Below, in pieces: positions 35,569-44,657 of a stretch of DNA of 64,000 bases (within the stretch, counting starts at the first letter, position 1; every line of letters starts with the position of its first letter). Origin of the DNA: Lyngbya aestuarii BL J (GTDB lineage Bacteria; Cyanobacteriota; Cyanobacteriia; Cyanobacteriales; Microcoleaceae); NCBI RefSeq assembly GCF_000478195.2, contig NZ_AUZM01000027.1, positions 1-64,000 of the forward strand, read 5' to 3'. The position numbers and the translations under genes are program-made. The notes below the pieces were generated by a model. That model ran no database searches. It saw only the letters and a list, made by a program, of their open reading frames with translations, and was not told where the DNA came from.

Positions 35569-36660
35569 TTAGCAGACTCGCATTCCCAACCCTAAAGCTA
35601 CTCCTAAGCTAGCACGTTGATCGGGTGGAATCTCTTGATCGCTTTGCAATGAAAGCATTTCTAGGGGATCAACTTGAGTGGCGGGCATGGCTAGGCGCTG
35701 CATGAAGAACTCATCGAGTTGTCCGATTGATGCTCCAGGGCCTGCCAGTAGCAGTTGGGCAATCTCTAAACCGTCGCTTTGATTAATATAAAAATCAATG
35801 GAACGGCGGAGTTCATCGGCGAGTTCGGAAAGAATTTTGATAATCGCATTCGTTCCGGGGTTGGGATCGTTCAATGCTCCCATTGTATCAGTCACCGGGA
35901 GTGTCATGGCTTGCAGTTCGCTCACATCTCTGGAGGGGGGCAAATTCATGGCGTTGTTGAGGGCGGTTTGTACTTGAAATAATCCGATGGGAATGGTGCG
36001 ATTAAATTGGGGAACTCCATCAACAACAATGGCAAGTTCTGTACTATCAAATTCGAGATCTGCGATAATTGCGGCTTCTGATGAGGAAAACTGTTCGAGT
36101 TGGTGTTTGAGTGTCCGAATTAGGGCAAAACTGCTCACTTCAATTACATCGACTTTCAGTTCAGCTTGTTCAAAGGTTTCTAAATAGGTATCGGTGACTT
36201 CTTGGCGAGTTGCCACTAACAAAACTTGCATTTTTTCGATCCCGTCTTCATCAACAAACATTCCTAATTTTTGATAGTCAACGTCTGCTTCTTCGCGGGA
36301 AAAGGGTAAATACAGTCCCGCTTCAGCGTTCATATAATCTTTGAGTTCGTCTTCGTTGAGTTCTGCCGGAACTGAAATTAAACGAGTGACGGCCTCTCGG
36401 CCAGGAATGGCTGTGGCTACTCGTTTTGTTTTAATATTTTTATCGGCTAAAGTCGATTGAATTAATTCCGCCATTGTCGGGGTATCAATAATTTGCCCGT
36501 CTTGAACAACATCTTCGGGAACGGGTGTTGTGGCAATATTAATTAATTTTAACTCCGATCCTTTTTTTCGCAGTTCTACAATATGAATTCGTTCGGATGC
36601 TAACTCAATTCCAACTCCAGGTTTTTGTCCGGAAAAAAGACCCTTAAAAAAGCTGACCAT
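35569..36660 (-). CDS. pilM: Type IV pilus actin-like ATPase PilM
   Basis: A 363-residue cytosolic protein of the FtsA/actin fold that binds the PilN tail and helps align the pilus machine. N-terminal GIELASERIHIVELRKKG (phosphate-1-like region), AAIIADLEFDSTELAIVVDG (phosphate-2) and AQLLLAGPGASIGQLDEF (adenosine region) fit PilM. It ends GVALGLGMRVC, where family members I recall end in GMRE-like sequence. A one-base shift would read GMRE-like and go on, so the terminus may be altered. It heads the pilMNO group. Confidence 0.92.
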   Translation of the reverse strand: MVSFFKGLFSGQKPGVGIELASERIHIVELRKKGSELKLINIATTPVPEDVVQDGQIIDTPTMAELIQSTLADKNIKTKRVATAIPGREAVTRLISVPAELNEDELKDYMNAEAGLYLPFSREEADVDYQKLGMFVDEDGIEKMQVLLVATRQEVTDTYLETFEQAELKVDVIEVSSFALIRTLKHQLEQFSSSEAAIIADLEFDSTELAIVVDGVPQFNRTIPIGLFQVQTALNNAMNLPPSRDVSELQAMTLPVTDTMGALNDPNPGTNAIIKILSELADELRRSIDFYINQSDGLEIAQLLLAGPGASIGQLDEFFMQRLAMPATQVDPLEMLSLQSDQEIPPDQRASLGVALGLGMRVC

Positions 36661-36818
36661 AGTTTTAAATCGTGACGCTTAATTGTGAGTTTAGTCGGCA
36701 GCCGTATCATCAAAATTTACAGTTTAGAGACGCGCCGGAGCGCGCCTAAAGAGAAGTTCGGGAGTTCAGACTGATGATATTTTTTTAATTCTTAACTCTT
36801 AATTTCCTCACTTTGCAG

Positions 36819-38723
36819 TTAGGAATAAGACTGAACGACACCCGAATGACCTGAAATTTCATTAATCGGTTCAAACCGACCCCCTAAATATTTAGCGAGA
36901 AATTCTTCGGCGATCGCATAGAAGTGTAACCGATTTTCGCTCCGAGCGAACCCATGCCCTTCGTCGGTATACAAAGCGTATTCTACAGGCTTTTTGGCTT
37001 GTTTCATCGCTTCGACAATTTGTTCACTTTCAGCTTGTTTCACCCGAGGATCGTTGGCGCCCTGTCCAATCAATAGCGGTTTCTGAATTTGATCGACAAA
37101 AAATAAAGGCGATCGGGATTTCAAAAACTCCGCTTCTGTCTCCAGATTACCCACTCGATGATAAAAATTAGCACGAATCGGCTCCCAATAGGGCGGAATA
37201 CTCTGCATGAGTGTAATTAAATTACTCGGCCCGACAATATCGACCCCACAAGCAAACACATCGGGGGTAAACGTTAACCCCACCAGTGTGGCATAACCAC
37301 CATAAGATCCGCCCATAATCGCTATTTTATCGGGTTGGCCGATGTTATTTTCGATCAACCAATTGACGCCATCAATTAAGTCATCGTGCATTTTCCCCGC
37401 CCATTCCCGGTTAGCCGCATTCACAAACGCTTTCCCGTAGCCTGTAGACCCCCGGAAATTGAGTTGTAAGACGGCATAACCTCGGTTGGCTAACCACTGC
37501 GCCTCGGAGTCATAACCCCAAACATCTCGCGCCCAGGGGCCACCATGCACTAACATTACTGTCGGTACTGGAGTGGAAACACCGACGGGTTTAGTCAGGT
37601 AGCCGTGAATGGTTAACCCGTCTCGGGTGGTGAAAGAGATGGGTTCCATCGGGGCGAGTTGTAACCCTTCTAGTTTGGGTTTGTTGGTAAATAGAAAGGT
37701 GTTGGTTTTGGAAGGGCGATCATAAACGTAGTAGGAAACCGGGCCATCATCATCGACAAAACTCACTAACCATTTTTCGTCAGTTAAGATGCGACGAATG
37801 CCAAATTCACCGGGACGAATGGCTTGGATGGCGGCGAAGTCGGCTTCGAGATCAGAGTCTAGAATGCGCCACTCTTGTTTATCTTTATAAAAGGAAACGG
37901 CTTCTAGCTTGCGGGTGGTGGGATGGGCGAGAATACCTCCGACATCATATTGAGGATCTTCGGCGATCACGGTTTCGGTGCGAGTCGCCAGATCGAATGC
38001 AATTAAACGTTCGGCGTTAGCATCATGATTCCCGACAATATAGAGGGTTTTACCGTCGTTAGAAAAGTATACCGCTCCGCCTTCTTCATCTGGCCCCCAA
38101 TGCCGTAGGGTATCCCAAGCTTGATCGGGGGTTTCTCGATAGAGTAAATCATAACCGCCATCGGGTGTTGTGGCTGTAGCCGCGCGAATTTGTAACTGAC
38201 TGTCTGCTGTCCAACTGACGATGTTTCCGGGGTTTTCGGTATAAAATTCGACAGCGCCGGTTTTCAGGTTGATGTGATAAACGTCAAAGACTTGGGGGTT
38301 GTTGAGGTTCATCCCGACGAGGAGTTCTTCGGGAAAGTTATGATCGAGATCGACAACCTGCGCCCGTACCCCTTGAAAGGGCGTTAAGTCCCGGACAATA
38401 TTGGATTGAATGTTGACCAGGTATAAGTGCCAGTTTTCGTCGCCGTCGGAGTCTTGGGCGTAGATTAGTTGATCCGGGTTATAAGTCCAGAAAAAAGCCC
38501 GAATTCCTCGTTTTTTATCGGCGGTGAGTTGGCGATCATCTTCTTGTCCGACGGTTCGCAGCCACACCTGAAGCACGTTTTTGTCGTCTGGGGCGATGTA
38601 GGCGAGAAACTTGCCGTCGGGTGAGAGGGAAGGGCTAGTCCGTTCAGGATTCCCAAAGAGTATATCACGGGAAATTAAAGGCGGAAGTTGGGTTTCTGTG
38701 TGTTGTGGTGTTGCTGTGGTCAT
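36819..38723 (-). CDS. S9-family prolyl oligopeptidase-like serine peptidase
   Basis: A 634-residue peptidase of the acylaminoacyl-peptidase/DPP type: an N-terminal beta-propeller (about 20-360, with SLSPDGKFLAYIAPDD) and a C-terminal alpha/beta hydrolase domain. Catalytic residues are visible: Ser in GGSYGG (about 468), Asp in GANDPRV, His in DEGHGF. The oxyanion region VHGGPW is present. No signal peptide, so cytosolic. It would cut short peptides or N-acyl amino acids. The short upstream gap to the divergent XRE gene holds no other gene. Confidence 0.92.
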   Translation of the reverse strand: MTTATPQHTETQLPPLISRDILFGNPERTSPSLSPDGKFLAYIAPDDKNVLQVWLRTVGQEDDRQLTADKKRGIRAFFWTYNPDQLIYAQDSDGDENWHLYLVNIQSNIVRDLTPFQGVRAQVVDLDHNFPEELLVGMNLNNPQVFDVYHINLKTGAVEFYTENPGNIVSWTADSQLQIRAATATTPDGGYDLLYRETPDQAWDTLRHWGPDEEGGAVYFSNDGKTLYIVGNHDANAERLIAFDLATRTETVIAEDPQYDVGGILAHPTTRKLEAVSFYKDKQEWRILDSDLEADFAAIQAIRPGEFGIRRILTDEKWLVSFVDDDGPVSYYVYDRPSKTNTFLFTNKPKLEGLQLAPMEPISFTTRDGLTIHGYLTKPVGVSTPVPTVMLVHGGPWARDVWGYDSEAQWLANRGYAVLQLNFRGSTGYGKAFVNAANREWAGKMHDDLIDGVNWLIENNIGQPDKIAIMGGSYGGYATLVGLTFTPDVFACGVDIVGPSNLITLMQSIPPYWEPIRANFYHRVGNLETEAEFLKSRSPLFFVDQIQKPLLIGQGANDPRVKQAESEQIVEAMKQAKKPVEYALYTDEGHGFARSENRLHFYAIAEEFLAKYLGGRFEPINEISGHSGVVQSYS

Positions 38724-38903
38724 CGATTTTTTTGGCTTTGACTTTCTCTATTGTGACGTAAACTACAGTTTAAAGGCGAAGATTCATCGGTTTAGCCTCA
38801 TTTTAGAGAAGGGATAGGCGGAATGGGGGTTACGGAAATCACCCGATCTGTTCATCCCTTCAGAGGAAGTCGTCCTCGAACTAAAGATTAATAATATCAA
38901 TAG

Positions 38904-38920
38904 AAGGGTGTTATACCCTT
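38904..38920. promoter_or_regulatory. Inverted repeat upstream of XRE gene
   Basis: AAGGGT-GTTAT-ACCCTT, a 6-bp perfect inverted repeat with a 5-base centre, 34 bases before the XRE start. Position and size would suit an operator for the dimeric regulator, but it could also be a weak hairpin. Confidence 0.35.
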
Positions 38921-38954
38921 TGTTAAGGTTTTTGATTTTGAGGTTGAAGTTGTT

Positions 38955-39233
38955 ATGGAAATGAGCTTAATTCATATGAAAAAAAGTATTCCGATTTTGA
39001 TTTTAACGTTACGCAAACGTTTAGGACTTTCCCAAGAAAAATTAGCGGTGCAACTGGGTGTTTCCTTTCAAACGGTGAATCGTTGGGAACGAGGACGTAC
39101 TCAACCTTCTCATTTAGCCTTGCAAGCGATTAAACAAAAGTTGATTGAGATGGATCAAGAAGGGGCTGATTTATTGTTTTTATATTTTGGATGTGATCCG
39201 AATAAAATTAAGGGAGAAAATTGTAAAAACTAA
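38955..39233 (+). CDS. XRE-family helix-turn-helix transcriptional regulator
   Basis: A 92-residue protein, nearly all of it a Cro/C1-type helix-turn-helix: LRKRLGLSQEKLAVQLGVSF then TVNRWERGRTQPS (about 19-52), followed by a short C-terminal tail. This size and the VSFQTVNRWERGRTQPS motif are common in small cyanobacterial regulators. Starts at residues 1, 3 and 8 are all possible; a GAGG lies about 12 bases before the first. It is 185 bases upstream of ppsA on the same strand and could regulate it or itself. Target unknown. Confidence 0.85.
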   Translation: MEMSLIHMKKSIPILILTLRKRLGLSQEKLAVQLGVSFQTVNRWERGRTQPSHLALQAIKQKLIEMDQEGADLLFLYFGCDPNKIKGENCKN

Positions 39234-39418
39234 GAATATGAGGATGAATTGATGGGTTCAGCTATTGAGAAAGAATTGATAAATATTTGGGTTTAATTTC
39301 CAAACCTAGCTGTTGAATTCAGATTTTTAGTCAAGAATTAACTAAAATTTTTGCACACTACTTTTGAAAAAGGTTTGTCATAATTGAACAGAACACACAA
39401 GACAACACCCAGGAAAAA

Positions 39419-41815
39419 ATGACCATGACTCAGGAAAGTTCCTATATTCGTTGGTTTGAAAGCATTGGAGTGAATGATGTTCCCATTGTTGGGGGGAAAA
39501 ATGCTTCTTTAGGAGAAATGGTAAAATCCCTGAAATCTAAAGGGATTCGTGTTCCGGATGGGTTTGCGATTACGGCTCAAACATACTGGCAGTTTCTAGA
39601 AGCTAACAATCTTCAATCCAAAATTCTGTATCAAATTGAACAGTTTCAAAAGGGAGAAATTCCGCTAGAAAAAGCGGGAAAAACCATTCGTCGTTTATTA
39701 GTTCGTTCTCGGTTTCCAGATGAAATTGCCGAAGCAATTCGAGAAGGTTATCGTCAACTTTGTGATCGCTATAACCTCGAAGAAGTTGATGTTGCGGTTC
39801 GCAGTAGTGCGACGGCTGAAGATTTACCTGATGCTAGTTTTGCTGGACAACAAGAAAGCTATCTCAATATTACTGGAACTGAGGAAGTTTTGGAAGCTTG
39901 CCGCAAATGTTATGCTTCTTTATTTACAGATCGGGCGATTAGTTATCGGGAAACAAAAGGGTACAATCATATGGATGTTGCCCTGTCTATTGTTATTCAA
40001 AAAATGGTGCGATCGGATAAAGCTTGTTCTGGAGTGATGTTTTCTATTGATCCCGAAACGGGTTTTCCTAATGATATTTTAATTACAGCCGCTTGGGGAT
40101 TAGGAGAATTGGTGGTTCAAGGTTCAGTCACACCGGATCAATATCGAGTGTTTAAACCTTTATTAAAGCGACCGGATTTAAAACCCATTATTGAGAAAAG
40201 TTTGGGGAATAAACAGGAAAAAATGATCTATGCGTTTGGAACAACAAAAACAACGCGCACGGTTCCTACTTCTCTGTTTGAATTACAATCTTTTGTGTTG
40301 GATGATGAGGATATTTTACAACTTGCAAAATGGGCGGAATTGATTGAAGAACATTATCGTTGTCCGATGGATATTGAGTGGGCAAAAGATGGGGATACAG
40401 GTGAACTTTATGTCGTACAAGCCCGCCCAGAAACAGTTCAATCTCAAAAACAGGCGGGGACTTTAAAAACTTATTCATTGAAACAACAAAGCGATCGCTT
40501 GTTAGTGGGGTTGAGTGTTGGGGATGCGATTGCCAGTGGAAAAGTCTGTTTAATTCGGAATGTGACGGATATTGAAAAGTTTGTAGAAGGAACGATTTTG
40601 GTCACAGAAATGACTGATCCCGATTGGGTTCCTATTATGAAAAAAGCGGCGGGAATTGTTACCGATCACGGGGGAAGAACTTGTCACGCAGCAATTATTA
40701 GTCGAGAGTTAGGAATTCCGGCAATTGTAGGAACAGGAAAGGCGACCCAATTATTGCCAGCCGACCAAGAAGTCACGATTTCTTGTGCAGAAGGGGAAGA
40801 AGGTTATGTGTATGAAGGTTTATTAGAATTTGAGTCAAAAGAAGTGAGTTTGTTGGATATTCCACAAACCAAAACAAAGATTATGATGAATATTGGTAGT
40901 CCAACTGCGGCGTTTCGGTGGTGGCAACTTCCCGCTGATGGTATTGGGTTAGCCCGGATGGAATTTTTAATTAATAATATCATTAAAGTTCATCCAATGG
41001 CGTTGATTCATTTTGACAAAATTACGAATTATTCGATTCGTCACGAAATCTCTGAAATGACGCACGGATATGAAGATAAAACGGATTATTTTGTGGATTT
41101 GTTGTCCCGAGGAATTGCTAAAATTTCTGCGTCTCAACATCCTCAACCTGTAATTGTACGGATGAGTGATTTTAAAACGAATGAGTATGCAGATTTGATT
41201 GGGGGTCAACAATTTGAAAAGGTAGAAGCCAATCCGATGTTAGGATTTCGGGGGGCTTCGCGGTATTATAGCGATCGCTATCGGGAAGGGTTTGCGTTAG
41301 AGTGTAAGGCGATTAAACGGGTGCGAGAAGTGATTGGGATGGATAATGTGATTATTATGATTCCCTTTTGTCGCACGTTAAAAGAAGCAGATCGGGTGTT
41401 GGAGGTGTTAGAAAGTAATGGTTTGAAGCGGGGAGAAAATGGTTTACAGGTTTATGTGATGTGTGAACTTCCGTCTAATGTTGAATTAGCTGATGAGTTT
41501 GCCAAACGCTTTGATGGGTTTTCGATTGGAACTAATGATTTGACGCAGTTGGTGTTAGGAGTAGATCGCGATTCTGGAGAATTAGCGGATTTATTTGATG
41601 AACGAGATTTGGCAGTTAAACGGATGATTCAACGCTTAATTAAAACCGCCCATGAAGCGGGGCGAAAAGTTGGAATTTGTGGTCAAGCGCCGAGTGATCA
41701 TCCCGATTTTGCGGAGTTTTTAGTGGAAGCGGGAATTGATTCGATTTCGTTAAATCCTGATAGTGTGGTTAAGGTTAAACGACGGGTTGCTGAAGTGGAA
41801 AATAACAGGGTTTAA
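39419..41815 (+). CDS. ppsA: Phosphoenolpyruvate synthase
   Basis: PpsA converts pyruvate, ATP and water to PEP, AMP and phosphate, for gluconeogenic flow. The 798-residue protein has the N-terminal ATP-grasp domain (GKNASLGEM, VRSSATAEDLPDASFAGQQE), the swivelling phospho-His domain with DHGGRTCHAAIISRELGIPA (catalytic His), and the C-terminal PEP/pyruvate barrel with ARMEF, FSIGTNDLTQL and the Cys of GICGQAP. Length is normal. AGGA lies close to the first ATG; a second ATG two codons on has better spacing. Downstream comes the GC-rich structured element. Confidence 0.96.
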   Translation: MTMTQESSYIRWFESIGVNDVPIVGGKNASLGEMVKSLKSKGIRVPDGFAITAQTYWQFLEANNLQSKILYQIEQFQKGEIPLEKAGKTIRRLLVRSRFPDEIAEAIREGYRQLCDRYNLEEVDVAVRSSATAEDLPDASFAGQQESYLNITGTEEVLEACRKCYASLFTDRAISYRETKGYNHMDVALSIVIQKMVRSDKACSGVMFSIDPETGFPNDILITAAWGLGELVVQGSVTPDQYRVFKPLLKRPDLKPIIEKSLGNKQEKMIYAFGTTKTTRTVPTSLFELQSFVLDDEDILQLAKWAELIEEHYRCPMDIEWAKDGDTGELYVVQARPETVQSQKQAGTLKTYSLKQQSDRLLVGLSVGDAIASGKVCLIRNVTDIEKFVEGTILVTEMTDPDWVPIMKKAAGIVTDHGGRTCHAAIISRELGIPAIVGTGKATQLLPADQEVTISCAEGEEGYVYEGLLEFESKEVSLLDIPQTKTKIMMNIGSPTAAFRWWQLPADGIGLARMEFLINNIIKVHPMALIHFDKITNYSIRHEISEMTHGYEDKTDYFVDLLSRGIAKISASQHPQPVIVRMSDFKTNEYADLIGGQQFEKVEANPMLGFRGASRYYSDRYREGFALECKAIKRVREVIGMDNVIIMIPFCRTLKEADRVLEVLESNGLKRGENGLQVYVMCELPSNVELADEFAKRFDGFSIGTNDLTQLVLGVDRDSGELADLFDERDLAVKRMIQRLIKTAHEAGRKVGICGQAPSDHPDFAEFLVEAGIDSISLNPDSVVKVKRRVAEVENNRV

Positions 41816-41817
41816 GC

Positions 41818-42060
41818 TGACCAACGGTCATCGGTACTCCGGCGATGATCGCCGGAGCCTGCTTCGGACTCGTACCCTGCGTCAATGCAGCGCGACAATG
41901 CCGTGAGTCCAGCGCAGTCTTGGGGTCACGCCTGCATAGAGCAACTGGTATTGGGCGAAGCCCACGCACGCAGATTACTCCGCTGCTGACCGACTTGGAT
42001 TTCAAATCCTCGTGCTGTGCGGCAGTGCATTCCGCACCAATTGAGATGCGGGCAACCGAT
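41818..42060. other. GC-rich, hairpin-rich intergenic element
   Basis: This stretch is clearly richer in GC than its neighbours and full of inverted repeats: TGACC/GGTCA (41818-41830), a 10-bp palindrome CTCCGGCGAT-G-ATCGCCGGAG (41837-41857), CTGC/GCAG near 41876-41890, GGGC-GAA-GCCC near 41953-41963, and GTGCGG/CCGCAC (42017-42037). It shares a 16-base word (41857-41872) with the pilM-pilN gap (35481-35496, opposite strand). The plus frame is open through it but codon content is unlike the genes. Probably a dispersed repeat or a structured RNA; transcription direction unknown. Confidence 0.5.
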
Positions 42061-42081
42061 GACTCTATTTTTGGGTTTAAT

Positions 42082-42114
42082 GTATCTCCCCATCCTCTTT
42101 TTTCTGGGAGATAC
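42082..42114 (+). terminator. Strong hairpin before nucleotidyltransferase gene
   Basis: GTATCTCCC (42082-42090) and GGGAGATAC (42106-42114) form a perfect 9-bp stem with a 15-base loop, followed by TGTCATTTTTC. It lies 33 bases upstream of the likely start codon. It may be a terminator for upstream transcripts or a control element of the next gene. Confidence 0.5.
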
Positions 42115-42147
42115 TGTCATTTTTCTATTGATTTAGTGGTTAGTCAA

Positions 42148-42987
42148 ATGGGAGAAATTTTAGAAATTGGTCAAATGTTAACTGTTGATGAGGCGGGGTT
42201 TATTATCCGTGAAGCCAGTATTGATAAAATTCTTGCTGAATGGCGGTTATTAGTTGATCGGGTAATATTAGCCTATCAAACGTATTGGAATGAGGCGATT
42301 CATAGTATTTATATTCGGGGTTCTGTCGCCGTCGGCAAAGCCATTTCTGGGGTGTCTGATTTAGATAGTTTTGCTGTGGTGAACACAGAAAAATTACAAC
42401 TTGATGACTCTTGGTTTGATCCGGTTAAAAAACAGTTACAACTTGAATATCCGTTTTGTACTGGCGTGGAATTAAAAGCGTTAGAAGCGGAGGGTTTATT
42501 AAATTTTAATTTAGAGAATTATAATCATCTCAGAATGCTGCTAAAAACTCAAGCTGCTTGTGTTTGCGGTGAAGATATTAGCTTACAGTTTCCCTCGTAT
42601 AAACCGGATATTAATGCGGTTAGTCATGGGTTTAATTTAGAAGAAGATTTACAACGAGTTCTGATCGATTTACAACAGTTATGTAAAACGGAATCTGCAA
42701 CTGTTCAAAAAATATGTCAATGGATAATGAAGCGTATTGTTCGTTCTGGGTTTGAAATTGTCATGGAAACGGCTCAATGTTATACTCGTGATTTATATCC
42801 TTGTTATCAACTATTTTCCCGTTATTTTCCTGAAAAGCAATCTCAAATGTATCAAGCATTAACTTGGGCGATTAACCCCATTGATGATCCGGTAAAAATT
42901 AGCAAATTTCTCAACAGTTTTGGCGGGTGGTTAGTAGAAGAAATTGACTTGTGTTATCCACCTTTAACAGTTCCCCCTCAATCTTAA
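42148..42987 (+). CDS. Nucleotidyltransferase-domain protein
   Basis: The frame is open from 41845, but its first 100 codons lie in the GC-rich repeat element. The likely start is the ATG at 42148 (or 42175), giving about 279 residues. The N-terminal part has a DNA polymerase beta-like nucleotidyltransferase motif: IYIRGSVAVGKAISGVSDLD, with the GS and DxD metal-binding residues. The C-terminal part is helical. Similar minimal nucleotidyltransferases modify small molecules, RNA or proteins. Substrate unknown. It is convergent with the JmjC gene ending at 43041. Confidence 0.7.
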   Translation: MGEILEIGQMLTVDEAGFIIREASIDKILAEWRLLVDRVILAYQTYWNEAIHSIYIRGSVAVGKAISGVSDLDSFAVVNTEKLQLDDSWFDPVKKQLQLEYPFCTGVELKALEAEGLLNFNLENYNHLRMLLKTQAACVCGEDISLQFPSYKPDINAVSHGFNLEEDLQRVLIDLQQLCKTESATVQKICQWIMKRIVRSGFEIVMETAQCYTRDLYPCYQLFSRYFPEKQSQMYQALTWAINPIDDPVKISKFLNSFGGWLVEEIDLCYPPLTVPPQS

Positions 42988-43040
42988 TAATTTTATCCTC
43001 AATCTCTGTTTTTTTCAGGGATTATTTTGGTGATTTCATT

Positions 43041-44201
43041 TTACAATTGAGGGGGTTCTACAAGAACAACACCAGATAAAACTAATTGGGTCATCATCGG
43101 GCAAATATCGGCTTCCCAGTCAAACTTGGGTAGCCAATTACAAAGATCAATACCGGAAAACCTTGTTTGTTGAAATAAACGTTCAATCACTTCTTGACTG
43201 ATTCCTTTCAGGGTAATGCGTTTATTGGCTGTACAAATTTCGATGCGATATTCAGATAAATTCGTAATTTTTACAGGTTTTGGAGGGCGATAAAATTGAG
43301 TTTTTTTGCCTTCAGGAAACAGAGAAAACCCAACTTGTGCAGGAAAACCAAATTGGGTTGAGGGTTGTCCCTGGATAAATTGTTCATCGAGATAACGATC
43401 AATGAATTCATCAGTTTTTAACTGTTCAATCCATTTTTGAATTAAATCACGCAGATGTTGACGACAAGCTTGACGATGAGTTGAATTTAACAGAGGTAAA
43501 CTTTTGCGCCAAAGGGGATTTTCTTGCAGTTCTTCAGTCATCCAGTCTGCAAAATCGATTCCGGTTTGACAGTCTACTCCTAATGTTAAATGGAGAGAAG
43601 GTTGATCAACCGCAACAGCATAATGCCAATGTCCACGCGGAATATATAATAAATCTCCGGGTTTTAAGACTTGATTAATATAGGGATCAGAGGTTGGGGG
43701 ATCGAGTAAATTTGAACGATGTTTAGAGAGGGGAAATTCAAAGGTTGGGGAAAAAACTCGCCAATGTTTATCACCCGAAATTTGTAGAATAAAGACTTCG
43801 TGGGAGTCATAATGACAAGCAAAACCTTGAGATCCAGGGAAAGAACAATAAGCGTTAATCTGAGTGCGATGTCCGAGTTCGTTGCGTAAGTTAGCTGTAA
43901 ATTCAGCAAGAACAGGGAGTCGAGTCTGTAGACTATCTATAATGACAGTTGCCCCGTCTTGACAACTTTTAATCAGGTTATCGTAAGCCTTTTCTGGTAA
44001 CGTTTGACCGCTTTTTGCTAATCGAATTTCAGGATAAGTTAGATGATGAAAGTTGAGTAAAGTATTGAAATCTTGCCAGGAAAATAGATGACTGAATTTG
44101 TGGGGAGAATTACCGCAGATAATAATGGCTTGTTTGAGCCAATTATTTTGTAGAAAAGACTCCCCAGAATGAGGAGCCAAAAGAGTTGCAAAGGTTTGCA
44201 T
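43041..44201 (-). CDS. JmjC/cupin-8 type Fe(II)/2-oxoglutarate oxygenase
   Basis: A 386-residue oxygenase of the ribosomal-oxygenase-like JmjC family. The double-stranded beta-helix has HYD at 130-132 (metal-binding His130 and Asp132), GDKHWRVFSP, and LYIPRGHWHY with the distal His (191 or 193), completing the HxD...H facial triad. A winged-helix-like C-terminal part (about 300-386) follows, as in ROXA/YcfD enzymes, which hydroxylate Arg or His side chains of proteins. It is the last gene of a tight operon with an exported OB-fold protein (5-base gap) and a 74-residue Arg/Asp-rich peptide. Target unknown; the peptide is a candidate. Confidence 0.8.
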   Translation of the reverse strand: MQTFATLLAPHSGESFLQNNWLKQAIIICGNSPHKFSHLFSWQDFNTLLNFHHLTYPEIRLAKSGQTLPEKAYDNLIKSCQDGATVIIDSLQTRLPVLAEFTANLRNELGHRTQINAYCSFPGSQGFACHYDSHEVFILQISGDKHWRVFSPTFEFPLSKHRSNLLDPPTSDPYINQVLKPGDLLYIPRGHWHYAVAVDQPSLHLTLGVDCQTGIDFADWMTEELQENPLWRKSLPLLNSTHRQACRQHLRDLIQKWIEQLKTDEFIDRYLDEQFIQGQPSTQFGFPAQVGFSLFPEGKKTQFYRPPKPVKITNLSEYRIEICTANKRITLKGISQEVIERLFQQTRFSGIDLCNWLPKFDWEADICPMMTQLVLSGVVLVEPPQL

Positions 44202-44206
44202 GAAGA

Positions 44207-44629
44207 CTACCTAGAACTATTATTAATGGCTGGAAAATTCCCTTGCATATTACCTCGACGATTGGGGCCACCCGCCCAGGGTGGAGGGCCAGAAACAGGA
44301 CGAATATTTAATACAGTTCCGTCTTGACGGGTAATGGTAAAAGCGTCGAATTCATTATCGTCATATTCGCCAACAACGGTGACTCTTTCTCCTTGATTCA
44401 TCCGAATTTGATGATACCAGGGCGGGCCTAAAGAGACGAGAATTTGTCCGGTATTATCCTCAATTACAAATTTATTCCCAAAAGTTGTGGTAACCACTCC
44501 AGAAATGCTTATACCTTGGGTTCGTTGGATTTCTCCAATCGGAACTTGAGCAAAACTTGGCTTGATGGGAATCATTAAGCTCGTTAATAGGAGGCTAAAA
44601 GCAGTTGCAAATTTGAGTTGAAGTTTCAT
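44207..44629 (-). CDS. Exported OB-fold protein (YgiW/BOF-like)
   Basis: A 140-residue protein with a signal peptide (1-27, ending PSFAQ) and a small beta-barrel whose pattern fits the bacterial OB-fold family: GISISGVVTTTFGNKFVIED, ILVSLGPPW, VTVVGEYDDNEFDAFTI. The tail is Pro/Gly/Asn-rich. The family binds small ligands or cations in the periplasm and is sometimes linked to stress. It sits between the peptide gene (28-base gap) and the JmjC gene (5-base gap), so the three are one transcript. Its role in the set is unknown. Confidence 0.7.
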   Translation of the reverse strand: MKLQLKFATAFSLLLTSLMIPIKPSFAQVPIGEIQRTQGISISGVVTTTFGNKFVIEDNTGQILVSLGPPWYHQIRMNQGERVTVVGEYDDNEFDAFTITRQDGTVLNIRPVSGPPPWAGGPNRRGNMQGNFPAINNSSR

Positions 44630-44657
44630 AGTTAATGGTTTTTAATCTGATGTTTAA

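Noticed and set aside
41990-42040. tRNA-like T-arm (GGATTTCAAATCC)
   Set aside because: No matching acceptor, D or anticodon arms; it is one of several simple hairpins.
41845-42147. First 101 codons of the nucleotidyltransferase frame
   Set aside because: They lie in the GC-rich hairpin element, have foreign composition, and the nucleotidyltransferase homology starts later.
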